DNA from: Mesorhizobium loti R88b
GTDB taxonomy: Bacteria; Pseudomonadota; Alphaproteobacteria; Rhizobiales; Rhizobiaceae
DNA: 64,000 nucleotides
Assembly (NCBI RefSeq): GCF_013170845.1
Contig: NZ_CP033367.1
Coordinates: 5,147,001-5,211,000 of the forward strand
Direction: 5' to 3'
The position numbers and the translations under genes are program-made. The notes under the pieces were generated by a model that ran no database searches, was not told where the DNA came from, and saw nothing but the letters and a program-made list of their open reading frames with translations. Below, in pieces: positions 26,512-34,595 of the stretch; position 1 is the first letter of the stretch, and every line of letters begins with the position of its first letter.

Positions 26512-27375
26512 TCACCCGGCCACGCGCTTCCCGCGTTTTGCCTTGGCGCCCCGCGCCTCCACCACCTTTTCCACCTGCCGCTTCAGCTCGTCCTTGATAT
26601 CCGCCGTGTCATTCATCAAGGCGTCGATCTTAAGGAAATCGAGCACGCGGTATTTTGAGACTGCCGGGCGGACCAGGATATGGGGCTGACCTTGCTTCAG
26701 CTTGTTGGCGATGATCGACTGCATCATCAGCTGGGTGGCGCCGAACATCAGGTCGACGGAGGTCGGCTGCTTGCGGTCGGCTTCCTCAGGCGCGCCGACC
26801 ACGTCGACGCCGATGATGATGTCGGCGTCGTGCTCGATCAGGTCGAACGGCACGGGGTTGTATATGCCGCCGTCGATCAGCAGCCTGCCGTCGCGCATCA
26901 CCGGGCGGAACACGGCAGGAATGGCGGCCGAGGCCGCAAGTGCCGAGTGCAGGTCACCTTCGTCGAACACGGCGAGCTTGTGGCCGAAATAGTCGGTCGC
27001 CGTCACCTTCAGTGGGATTTTCAGCTCGGCGAAGGTTTCGGGGATGGCCTCGGGCAGAAACGCCTTGAGGATGCGCTCGACATTGAACTGGCTGACCCGG
27101 ATGCCGTTCTGCATGGCTTCCGCGATCGTGCCCGGGCGCGCGCGCCACATGCGGCTCGCCACCTCGGCGCGGCGGCCGAGGATCGAGCGGGCATAGTCGT
27201 GGATGTCCTTGCCGGTCATGCCGGCGGCCATGCCGGCGCCCATGATGGCGCCGATCGACGAGCCGGCGATCGCCACCGGCTTGATGCCGAGTTCGTCCAG
27301 CGCCTCGATGACATGGATATGCGCCAGCCCGCGCGCGCCGCCGCCGCCGAAGGCTATGCCAAAGGTCGGGCTCAT
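26512..27375 (-). CDS. Patatin-like phospholipase family protein
   Basis: A 287-residue patatin-domain hydrolase of the RssA/YchK type. The oxyanion loop GGGGARG is at residues 10-16, the nucleophile elbow GSSIG has Ser40, and the catalytic Asp is in LIDGGIYNP. The family hydrolyses acyl esters of lipids; there is no signal peptide, so it is cytoplasmic. The C-terminus is Lys/Arg-rich. The ATG (27375) overlaps the stop of the inactive M16 peptidase by 4 nt. The longer frame upstream is a shadow of that gene. Confidence 0.9.
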   Translation of the reverse strand: MSPTFGIAFGGGGARGLAHIHVIEALDELGIKPVAIAGSSIGAIMGAGMAAGMTGKDIHDYARSILGRRAEVASRMWRARPGTIAEAMQNGIRVSQFNVERILKAFLPEAIPETFAELKIPLKVTATDYFGHKLAVFDEGDLHSALAASAAIPAVFRPVMRDGRLLIDGGIYNPVPFDLIEHDADIIIGVDVVGAPEEADRKQPTSVDLMFGATQLMMQSIIANKLKQGQPHILVRPAVSKYRVLDFLKIDALMNDTADIKDELKRQVEKVVEARGAKAKRGKRVAG

Positions 27376-28745
27376 CCCTTGCCGGCCCCGGCCAGCGGCG
27401 GCCCGACCACCATGATGGTCGGCTCGGCCGTCAGCAGCTTTTTCGCCGCCGCCTTGACCTGGTCGAGCGTCACCGCGTTGATGTAGCCGGCGCGTCGCTG
27501 CATATAGTCGATGCCGAGATCGTCGAGCTGCAATTCGACGAGCGTCGCGGCGATGGAACTCGACGAGTCCAGATTGTTGATGGCATAGGCGCCGACCATG
27601 TATTTCTTGGTCGCCGCCAACTCGGCTTCGGTCGGGCCGTTCTCGGCCATTTCTTTGACGACATCGCGCACGATGCCGAGCGTCTCGGCCACGCGGTCCG
27701 AGCGCGTGCCGGTGGTGACGATAAGCGCGTTGGCATGGTCCTGGTTGACCAGCGAGGAGTTGACGCCATAGGCCAGCCCTCGCTTTTCGCGCACTTCCTG
27801 GTACAGGCGCGAGGTGAAGGTGCCGCCGCCAAGGATCTCGTTCATCAGCACAGCGGGGAAGAAATCCGCCGACTTGCGCTTCACGCCCGGCCAGGCGAGC
27901 TGCAGCGAGGTCTGCGGCAGGTCGTAATTGACTTCCAGATGCTGCGCCAGCTTGGGCTCGACATCGGCGACGGGGGTGAGCGCCTGGCTTTGCGGCAGGT
28001 CGCCGAACACCATGTCCAACTTCTTCTTCAGCGTCTCGGCATCGATGGCGCCGACCACTGCGACATGCAGGCCGCTGCGCGCGAACACCGCCTTGTGCAG
28101 GGCCTTGAGATCGTCCTGCGTGATGGCGGCGATGCTCTGCCTGGTGCCTTGGTCCGAGCGCGAATAGGGGTGGTCGCCATAGATGGCGCGCGCCCATTTG
28201 TTCTGCGCGATCGTGTCAGGATCATTCTCGTTGGCGATGATGCCGGACAGGATCTGGGAGCGGATGCGGTCGATCGGCGCCTGGTCGAAGCGCGGCTCGT
28301 CTACCGCCAGCCGCAGCAGGTCGAAGGCCTCGTCGCGCTGGTCGGCCAGCATGCGCATCGAGCCATAGATGCCGTCACGGGTCTCGTCGAAGCTCATCTC
28401 GGCACCGGCATCGTCGAGCCTGATCTGGAAAGCTTCCGAATCGAGTGACCCGGCGCCCTCGTCGAACAGGCCGGTCATCAGATTGGCGAGGCCTTCCTTG
28501 CCCGGCGGATCCTGCGTCGAGCCGCCGCCGAAGACGAAGCGGACGGCGACGACCGGCACGGAATAGTCCTCCACCAGCCAGGCCGTGATGCCTTTTGGCG
28601 AGGTGACCTGCTGGATGTCCATGGCGCGGGCGGCAAGTGCGGGCAGGATCAGGAAGAGGATGGAGAGGACAAGGGTTGCCAGTGCGGCGCGCGTTCTTCC
28701 TTCTCCCCTTGCGGGAGAAGACAAGGCATGGCGGTGCAGGTTCAT
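27372..28745 (-). CDS. M16-family peptidase homologue lacking the zinc motif
   Basis: A 457-residue exported protein of the M16 (pitrilysin/processing-peptidase) family. The N-terminus has a hydrophobic signal (ALATLVLSILFLILPALAARA). In the place of the catalytic HXXEH it has GLANLMTGLFDEG, so it cannot bind zinc as usual; it is the non-catalytic partner type. C-terminal conserved parts are intact (REKRGLAYGVNSSL; GGGTFTSRLYQEV). It starts 2 nt after the active M16 gene, which suggests a heterodimer like mitochondrial processing peptidase or PqqF/G pairs. Confidence 0.9.
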   Translation of the reverse strand: MNLHRHALSSPARGEGRTRAALATLVLSILFLILPALAARAMDIQQVTSPKGITAWLVEDYSVPVVAVRFVFGGGSTQDPPGKEGLANLMTGLFDEGAGSLDSEAFQIRLDDAGAEMSFDETRDGIYGSMRMLADQRDEAFDLLRLAVDEPRFDQAPIDRIRSQILSGIIANENDPDTIAQNKWARAIYGDHPYSRSDQGTRQSIAAITQDDLKALHKAVFARSGLHVAVVGAIDAETLKKKLDMVFGDLPQSQALTPVADVEPKLAQHLEVNYDLPQTSLQLAWPGVKRKSADFFPAVLMNEILGGGTFTSRLYQEVREKRGLAYGVNSSLVNQDHANALIVTTGTRSDRVAETLGIVRDVVKEMAENGPTEAELAATKKYMVGAYAINNLDSSSSIAATLVELQLDDLGIDYMQRRAGYINAVTLDQVKAAAKKLLTAEPTIMVVGPPLAGAGKG

Positions 28746-28747
28746 CG

Positions 28748-30136
28748 TCAATTCCCCGCCTGTTGCTGCGGCAAAAGATAGCCTGATGTCGAGCGGGCGA
28801 GCACCAGATAGCGCGCGGCGACGGCCTTGACCTCGTCGGCCGTTACCTTGCGGATGCGATCCGGCCATTGCTGGACATCCCTTACATTGCCGCCGGTGGC
28901 CAGTGTCGAGCCATAGATCTCGGCCATGGAATCCTGCTTGTCGCGGGCAAAGATCATCGACCTGACATAACGGTCCTTGGCCTTTTCGAGTTCCTCCGGT
29001 GTAACGCCGCCACTGGCGATGCGCGCCACCTCGGCATCGACCGCGGCTTCGACGTCGGCCAGCTTGGCGTCGCCGCGCGGCGCGCCATAGACGGTGAAAT
29101 TGGTGTCGTCGAGCATGGTGCCCTGGAAATAGGCCCCGGCGCTGGAAGCGATGCCTTGCTGGACGACCAGTGCCTGGTAGAGCCGGCTGCGGTTGCCGCC
29201 GCCGAGGATCTCGGCCAAGAGGTCGAGCGCCTCCGCCTCACCCGGCTTGCCCGAATGATAGGACGGCACCACCCACTGCGTCGAGAAACTGGGAACGCTG
29301 ACGCGGGCGTCGGAGAGCGTGACGGTGCGTTTGGTGTTCTGCTCCGGCTCGACCGGGCGGATACGCGGCGGCAGGTCAGGCCCGCGCGCCACCTTGCCAT
29401 AGGTTTTCTCGGCCAACGCCTTCACCGCATCCGGTTCGACATCGCCGGCGACGATCAGCACCGCGTTGTTGGGCCGGTAGTACTTGTCATAGAAAGCGGT
29501 GGCGTCGATGCGGTTCAACTGCTCCATCTCCTGCATCCAGCCGATGACCGGAATGCGATAGGGCTGGTTCTGCCACAGCGTCGCGTCGACTTCCTCGTCG
29601 AGCACGGCCTGCGGATTGTTGTCGATGCGCGAGCGGCGCTCCTCCAGGATGACATCGCGCTCGGTCTTGATGACGTCATCGGTGAGGATGAGGTTACGCA
29701 TGCGGTCGGCTTCGAAACTCATCATCAGTTCGAGCGACGACGGCGCCACCGTCTCGTGGAAGGCGGTATAGTCGTAGGATGTGAACGCGTTGTTGGAGCC
29801 GCCAATGTCGGAGACGGCGCGGTCGAACTCGCCGGCGGCGTGATTGGTCGTCGCCTTGAACATCAGATGCTCGAAGAAATGGGCTATGCCGGATTTGCCG
29901 GGCGGCTCGTCGGCGCTGCCGATCTTGTACCACACCATATGGGTGACGATCGGCGCGCGATGATCGGGAATGACGACCACCTCCATGCCGTTGCCGAGCA
30001 GGAAATCCGTCACCTTGAACTCGGCTGGCTTCGTGTTGGGCTGCGTGGAGCTATCGGCCAGCACCGGGCCGGTCACGACGAAAGCCAGTGAGATCGCGAG
30101 CAGCGTTGTGCGCAGCCATTCAGCCTGAAATGTCAT
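28748..30136 (-). CDS. M16-family zinc metallopeptidase (catalytic subunit)
   Basis: 462 residues. An N-terminal signal peptide ([16 protein letters not shown]) is followed by the M16 active-site motif HFFEH at residues 86-90 and the downstream Glu in [13 protein letters not shown]. The C-terminal domain ([13 protein letters not shown]) closes the clam-shell fold. It acts in the periplasm. Start ATG 30136; the open frame runs 10 codons further upstream without a ribosome-binding site. It is followed at once by an inactive M16 partner and then a patatin-like gene, all with tight spacing. Substrates unknown. Confidence 0.93.
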   Translation of the reverse strand: MTFQAEWLRTTLLAISLAFVVTGPVLADSSTQPNTKPAEFKVTDFLLGNGMEVVVIPDHRAPIVTHMVWYKIGSADEPPGKSGIAHFFEHLMFKATTNHAAGEFDRAVSDIGGSNNAFTSYDYTAFHETVAPSSLELMMSFEADRMRNLILTDDVIKTERDVILEERRSRIDNNPQAVLDEEVDATLWQNQPYRIPVIGWMQEMEQLNRIDATAFYDKYYRPNNAVLIVAGDVEPDAVKALAEKTYGKVARGPDLPPRIRPVEPEQNTKRTVTLSDARVSVPSFSTQWVVPSYHSGKPGEAEALDLLAEILGGGNRSRLYQALVVQQGIASSAGAYFQGTMLDDTNFTVYGAPRGDAKLADVEAAVDAEVARIASGGVTPEELEKAKDRYVRSMIFARDKQDSMAEIYGSTLATGGNVRDVQQWPDRIRKVTADEVKAVAARYLVLARSTSGYLLPQQQAGN

Positions 30137-30153
30137 CAATGGCTCCGGTTCTC

Positions 30154-30256
30154 TAGAGTGGTTCATCGTTTCATGGAAACGCCGAACCGCTCTATCTCTT
30201 TGTTTTCACACAATTCCAGACGGAAAACCGTTTCCCACTTTTCCTGGAATTGCTTC
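30154..30256. repeat. RIME-like double-palindrome intergenic element, copy 2
   Basis: Begins TAGAGTGGTTC and ends GGAATTGCTT. It matches the copy at 10911-11038 in both hairpins (CGTTTCATGGAAACG in the left; CAATTCC and GGAATTG in the right), but lacks about 23 nt of the right hairpin. It lies upstream of the M16 operon and downstream of rsmD. Confidence 0.7.
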
Positions 30257-30359
30257 GGGCAGGACGATAGGCAAGGTGCTGGCGACAAGCAAAGTGAATT
30301 GTTGGTCATGTTGCCGGCAAAGGCGGCGGCAAAGAGGCCGCCGCTGCAGGGCCGCCGTA

Positions 30360-30914
30360 TCAGGCGGCCTCGATGAAGCGAATGACGGTCTCGCCGTAGT
30401 TGCGCTCATCCAGCACGGAAAAGCCCGGGCCTGGCTCGAAGGGCGCCACGGCCGCCTCCTCGACCACGCACAGTGCGCCAGGGCGCAGCCAGCCGCCGGC
30501 CCTGGCCGACTGCAAGGCGCGCTCGCCGAGCCCCTTGCCATAGGGCGGGTCGGCGAAGACGAGACCGAACGGCGCCAGCGTGCCCGCCTCGCCGAGACCC
30601 GTGGCATCGCGGCGGAAGATCTTGGTGCGTCCGGTCAGGCCGAAGGCCTCGACATTGTCGCGGATCAGGCCGCGGCCTTCGGCCGATTCCTCGATGAAGA
30701 CGCCATAAGAGGCGCCGCGCGACAGCGCCTCCAGGCCAAGCGCCCCTGTCCCGGCGAACAGGTCGAGCACGCGCGCGCCGTCCAGCTGTTCGGCAAAGCG
30801 ATGCGCCAGCACGTTGAAGACGGCCTCGCGGGTGCGATCGGTCGTCGGGCGGATGGCGCTGCTGCGGGGCGTCGCCAGCGGACGCCCACGAAACTCACCA
30901 CCGACGATCCTCAT
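30360..30914 (-). CDS. rsmD: 16S rRNA (guanine(966)-N(2))-methyltransferase RsmD
   Basis: A 184-residue SAM-dependent methyltransferase that modifies G966 of 16S rRNA. It shows the N-terminal MRIVGGEFRGRPL, the SAM-binding VLDLFAGTGALGLEALSRGA in pieces, and the catalytic (N/D)PPY motif as FADPPYGKG. Its ATG overlaps the stop of the pseudouridine synthase gene by 4 nt, so two RNA-modifying enzymes are coupled. Family length is normal. Confidence 0.96.
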   Translation of the reverse strand: MRIVGGEFRGRPLATPRSSAIRPTTDRTREAVFNVLAHRFAEQLDGARVLDLFAGTGALGLEALSRGASYGVFIEESAEGRGLIRDNVEAFGLTGRTKIFRRDATGLGEAGTLAPFGLVFADPPYGKGLGERALQSARAGGWLRPGALCVVEEAAVAPFEPGPGFSVLDERNYGETVIRFIEAA

Positions 30915-33004
30915 CTTGTCCGGGGACCCTTGGGGCCGCCGCGCGGACCACCGCCACCGGCACCGCCAGGGCGCTCGCCACGCGGCTTGCCGAACGGCTT
31001 TGCACCACCCGGTTTGCCGTCGGGCTTGCCATAGGATGGCTTGAACGAGGCCTTGCGAGCCCTGGCTTCGGCCGCCTTGGCCGCGTCGGCTTCCGCCCTG
31101 CCCTTGCCGATCGGCCGGGCGCCAGGCGCCATCCAGACATTGGCCTTGCGCTGGCCCGGCGGCTCGATCGGCCGCTGCTCGCGTTCGGGTTTCTTGCCGC
31201 CGCCACGGGGTTTGTCACCGAAGCCGCCGCGTGGCTTGTCGCCAAAACCACCGCGTGGCTTGTCGCCAAAGCCGCCACGTTCGGGCCTCGGACCACGCTC
31301 GCCAAAGCTCTTCTCCGGCCTCTCGCTCCTGTCGGGACTTGTCGACAGTTTGCCGAGCGCCTCGTCGCGGCTGCCTTCGCGGCGCTTGCGGTTCTTGATC
31401 AACCCGCCCTCGCCGATCGGGCGGCGCTCACCGTCACGGACGAATTTCGGCCGTTCGGGTTCCGGCTCGCGAACTTCCGTGCGCCGCACCGGCTTGTTGG
31501 AAAACGGCTTGGTGATCTCGGCGTCGAAATTGGCGCCGGATTCTTCGACCAGACGCTCACCAAGCTGGTCTCGCAGCACCCTGCCGTTGATCTCCTGAAC
31601 ATGGCCCTCGGCAAGATCGTCGAGTTGGAATGGCCCGTAGGAGATGCGGATCAGCCGCGTCACGTCGAGGCCGAGCGCGCCAAGGATGTTCCTGACCTCG
31701 CGGTTCTTGCCTTCGCGCAAACCAAGCGTCAGCCAGGCGTTGGTGCCTTGCTCACGGTCGAGCGTCGCTTCAATGGCGCCGTAAAAGACGCCGTCGACGG
31801 CAATACCTTCGCGCAGGCCGACAAGCGCACTTTCCTCGACCTTGCCGTGCACGCGCACGCGGTAGCGACGCAGCCAGCCGGTAGCCGGCAGTTCGAGCAC
31901 GCGCGACAGGCCGCCATCATTGGTCAGCAGCAGCAGGCCTTCGGTGTTGATGTCGAGCCGGCCGATGGTCATCAGCCGCGGCAGTTCGGCCGGCAGCACG
32001 TCAAAGACGGTCTTGCGGCCTTCGGGATCGCGATTGGTGGTGACGACGCCGGCCGGCTTGTGGAACAGGAACAGGCGGGTGCGCTCGATCGGCGGGATTT
32101 CCATGCCGTCAAGATGGATGATGTCATTTGGCATGACGTTGAAGGCCGGTGAAGTCAAAGCGCGGCCGTTGACCTTGACGCGGCCGGCGGCGATCAATTC
32201 CTCGGCGTCGCGGCGCGAGGCGAGACCGGCGCGCGCCAGCCGCTTGGCGATCCGCTCACCGGCTTCTTCCGCAGCCTCGGCTGGACGCGGGCGCGGCTTG
32301 AAAGCGCCGCCCGATGCGCCTTGAGGCCGATCGCTGAAATCACGCTTGGGTCTGTCGCTGCCGAAGTCGCGCTTGGGACGGTCGGCGAAGTCACGTTTCG
32401 GACGATCGCCGAAATCACGCTTAGGACGGTCAAAGCGCGTCTCGCCGCCTTCGGCCGCAGCTGCAGCCGGACGATCACCGCGTGGTGCATAGGGTTTGCG
32501 TGGCCCTTCGCGCTTTTCATAGGGCTTGCGCTCGCCTTCCGCCGCCATCGGACGGTCGCCCCGCGGTGCATAAGGCTTGCGCGGCCCTTCGCGCTTCTCA
32601 TACGGCTTGCGCTCGCCTTCGGCAGCAACCGGACGATCACCGCGTGGTGCGTAGGGCTTGCGTGGCCCTTCGCGCTTTTCATATGGCTTGCGCTCGCCTT
32701 CAGCCGCCATTGGACGATCGCCACGTGGTGCGTAAGGCTTGCGTGGCCCTTCGCGCTTCTCATACGGCTTGCGCTCGCCTTCGGCAGCAACCGGACGATC
32801 ACCGCGCGGTGCGTAGGGTTTGCGCGGTCCTTCGCGCTTTTCATAGGGCTTGCGCTCGCCTTCAGCGGCCTTTGGGCGGTCGCCGCGCGGTGCGTATGGT
32901 TTCTTGGCGCCGAAGGACGGTTTGCCGCCTCTCTCTCCTCGCGGGGCCGCGGGTTTCTTGCCCGGGCCTTTTTGGCGCGGAGATTTCTTGTCGTTGTCGT
33001 CCAT
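30911..33004 (-). CDS. RluB/RsuA-type pseudouridine synthase with long repeat-rich disordered tails
   Basis: 697 residues, more than twice the core enzyme. Residues 46-180 hold five perfect-length 27-residue repeats (core EGERKPYEKREGPRKPYAPR). About residues 192-225 have RPKRDF-type repeats. An S4 RNA-binding domain follows (RLARAGLASRRDAEELI), then the catalytic GRLDINTEGLLLLTND with its Asp. The C-terminal 190 residues are again basic and disordered, with GGFGDKPR three times. The enzyme isomerises uridine in rRNA (23S in RluB). The tails are likely RNA-binding. Start ATG 33004 with AAAGG upstream. Overlaps rsmD by 4 nt. Confidence 0.93.
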   Translation of the reverse strand: MDDNDKKSPRQKGPGKKPAAPRGERGGKPSFGAKKPYAPRGDRPKAAEGERKPYEKREGPRKPYAPRGDRPVAAEGERKPYEKREGPRKPYAPRGDRPMAAEGERKPYEKREGPRKPYAPRGDRPVAAEGERKPYEKREGPRKPYAPRGDRPMAAEGERKPYEKREGPRKPYAPRGDRPAAAAAEGGETRFDRPKRDFGDRPKRDFADRPKRDFGSDRPKRDFSDRPQGASGGAFKPRPRPAEAAEEAGERIAKRLARAGLASRRDAEELIAAGRVKVNGRALTSPAFNVMPNDIIHLDGMEIPPIERTRLFLFHKPAGVVTTNRDPEGRKTVFDVLPAELPRLMTIGRLDINTEGLLLLTNDGGLSRVLELPATGWLRRYRVRVHGKVEESALVGLREGIAVDGVFYGAIEATLDREQGTNAWLTLGLREGKNREVRNILGALGLDVTRLIRISYGPFQLDDLAEGHVQEINGRVLRDQLGERLVEESGANFDAEITKPFSNKPVRRTEVREPEPERPKFVRDGERRPIGEGGLIKNRKRREGSRDEALGKLSTSPDRSERPEKSFGERGPRPERGGFGDKPRGGFGDKPRGGFGDKPRGGGKKPEREQRPIEPPGQRKANVWMAPGARPIGKGRAEADAAKAAEARARKASFKPSYGKPDGKPGGAKPFGKPRGERPGGAGGGGPRGGPKGPRTR
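31204..31279. repeat. 24-bp tandem repeat coding GGFGDKPR
   Basis: Three tandem copies within the C-terminal tail of the pseudouridine synthase, each coding GGFGDKPR with silent differences. This is a glycine/arginine-rich RNA-binding-type sequence. Confidence 0.75.
32465..32869. repeat. Five 81-bp tandem repeats in the pseudouridine synthase gene
   Basis: 405 nt made of five in-frame 81-bp units, each coding 27 residues ending in APRGDRP plus one variable residue. The variable residue before the first unit is K, then V, M, V, M and A, so units alternate and probably arose by duplication of a two-unit block. Length polymorphism between strains is likely. Confidence 0.85.
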
Positions 33005-33082
33005 GTGGCCTTTGTCCGTTTGCGCTGCTACAGCGTGGCGCATCCTTTCGGGCGCGCAACGAACGCTGGTGCACTTTGATTT

Positions 33083-33130
33083 GGCGCATGATCATTTCCG
33101 AAAATCGAGTCCGATTTTCAGGCTGATGCG
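33083..33130. repeat. Intergenic imperfect palindrome
   Basis: GCGCAT (33083-33088) and ATGCGC (33125-33130) flank an inner hairpin GAAAATCG-AGTC-CGATTTTC (33099-33118). It lies in the 233-nt divergent gap between the pseudouridine synthase and tadA, which holds no other gene. The style matches dispersed rhizobial intergenic palindromes. Confidence 0.55.
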
Positions 33131-33237
33131 CTCAATAACAGGATCATCAGAGTTTGTCAGGGAAAAGTGGAGACCGGTTTTTCCGGCAAGAACCCCAAAG
33201 GCTGGGGTGGCGAGGAGATAATGGGAATGGAAACCGC

Positions 33238-33687
33238 GTGAGGCGGCCGGATTTCATGGCGCTGGCGCTGAAGGAGGCCGAAGCGGCAGCCTTGCGCGGC
33301 GAGGTGCCGGTCGGTGCCGTCATCGCCAACGGCAACACGGTCGTCGCCAGCGCCGGCAACCGCACGCGCGAACTGGCCGACCCGACCGCGCACGCCGAGA
33401 TGCTGGTCATCCGCGAAGCCTGCGGCAAGCTTGCGAGCGAGAGGCTCACCGGCCACGATCTTTATGTGACGCTGGAACCCTGCGCTATGTGCGCCGGCGC
33501 CATCTCCTTCGCCAGGCTACGCCGGCTCTATTTCGGCGCCGCCGATGAAAAGGGCGGCGCGGTGGTCAATGGCGTACGCTTCTTCGCCTCGCCGACCTGC
33601 CACCATACGCCCGACATCTATCCGGGCATGGGCGAGAGCGAGGCAGCTCTGCTGCTCAAGGAATTTTTCAGGGAACGTCGCGACTGA
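33238..33687 (+). CDS. tadA: tRNA-specific adenosine deaminase TadA
   Basis: 149 residues from a GTG start. It converts A34 to inosine in the tRNA-Arg(ACG) anticodon. The zinc site and proton shuttle are intact: HAE at residues 52-54 and PCAMC with Cys82 and Cys85. GEVPVGAVI near residue 21 is typical. The start is uncertain: ATG 33256 is internal to the conserved region. A better ribosome-binding site (GAGGAG) serves ATG 33221, but that frame stops after six codons (MGMETA) at a TGA that overlaps the GTG. This may be a leader peptide, or a frameshift in the native start. Confidence 0.92.
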   Translation: MRRPDFMALALKEAEAAALRGEVPVGAVIANGNTVVASAGNRTRELADPTAHAEMLVIREACGKLASERLTGHDLYVTLEPCAMCAGAISFARLRRLYFGAADEKGGAVVNGVRFFASPTCHHTPDIYPGMGESEAALLLKEFFRERRD

Positions 33688-33726
33688 ACCACGCCATGCC
33701 GTCCGAAAAGGGCGGTGTGGCGGTTC

Positions 33727-34404
33727 TTACAGGGACGGCAGCCAGTCGAACCAGCCGCCCTTCTTGCCTTCCGCCTCTTTCTTGAGGCGGCGATCCTTCT
33801 TGTACTCGTCCTCGCCGAGTTCGTTCTGCGGCGCCGTGCCGGACGCGACTCGGTAGGCCAAGGGCGGCTCGCTCAGATATTTGCGGGTGTTGGGATCGCC
33901 CTGCTTGGCGTCCGCGAGGCGGCGCCGAATTTCTGCGGCGCGGCCCTTGTCGGAGTCCGCGGGGGTCCATGCCGGCGGGTGGCTGGAGCCGGATTCGTCC
34001 ATTGCTTTCTTGACCGAGGCAGGATCAGTCTGCACGTCGTCGACGATTTCCGACTGATAGCTCGGATCATTCTGGTGGGCGGTGGCGTCGGCGCGCAGCC
34101 GTGCGCGACGCTGCTCGGGCGATTCGGGCCACTCGGCGCTTGCCGACTGGATGCTGTCCTGCGGCGCAGGCAGCGCTTCCTTCTGTCCGGGAGCCGGCTT
34201 CACCAAGGTGGGGCGCGGCTTGTAGTCGATCGGGTCCTTGTGCTTCGGAGCGAAGGAAACGGCGCCGGTGAGATCGCCGGCCAGCTGTTCGGCAGCGGTC
34301 TTGTCGGTGCCGTAGGTCGGAGAGCCCATGCAGCCGGACAAAGCAAGGCCCGATGCGACAAGCGGCGCCAGCAGCGCAAGGCGCGCATTATATCTCTCGG
34401 TCAT
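33727..34404 (-). CDS. Hypothetical lipoprotein
   Basis: 225 residues, not recognised. The N-terminus is a lipoprotein signal with lipobox LSGC at residues about 22-25 (LVASGLALSGCMGSP). The mature part is hydrophilic, rich in Pro, Ala, Asp and Lys, with no clear domain; the end is KKGGWFDWLPSL. Start ATG 34404 is chosen because it gives the signal peptide directly. It should be anchored in the outer membrane or the periplasmic face of the inner membrane. It is convergent with tadA and lies between ileS and tadA. Confidence 0.75.
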   Translation of the reverse strand: MTERYNARLALLAPLVASGLALSGCMGSPTYGTDKTAAEQLAGDLTGAVSFAPKHKDPIDYKPRPTLVKPAPGQKEALPAPQDSIQSASAEWPESPEQRRARLRADATAHQNDPSYQSEIVDDVQTDPASVKKAMDESGSSHPPAWTPADSDKGRAAEIRRRLADAKQGDPNTRKYLSEPPLAYRVASGTAPQNELGEDEYKKDRRLKKEAEGKKGGWFDWLPSL

Positions 34405-34595
34405 GCCAAAAAGTCCCACTCTAAACAGCCTCTCGATCGCCACCGGCCCAAGGTCCGGTCCCCATCGTCCAAGCACTTGCGACGGAAATCCGGCGACAAT
34501 TTGTCTTCCGGAGTTTCGCGTGTTTACCTCAACCACTCGTTAAGGGCAACGCACGGGCGGATTTGCACCGCCCGGCGTGGCATTTGTGCACCGGC

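Noticed and set aside
28868..30091. 407-codon reading frame antisense to the active M16 peptidase
   Set aside because: Shadow frame; low-complexity Arg/Gly/Val composition and no start signals.
32465..32869. CRISPR-like regular repeats
   Set aside because: Units are 81 bp, contiguous, in frame and without spacers; they code for a protein repeat in the pseudouridine synthase.
34555..34573. Intrinsic terminator after ileS
   Set aside because: GGGCGG/CCGCCC can pair, but no T-run follows on the minus strand; kept only as a weak remark in the ileS entry.
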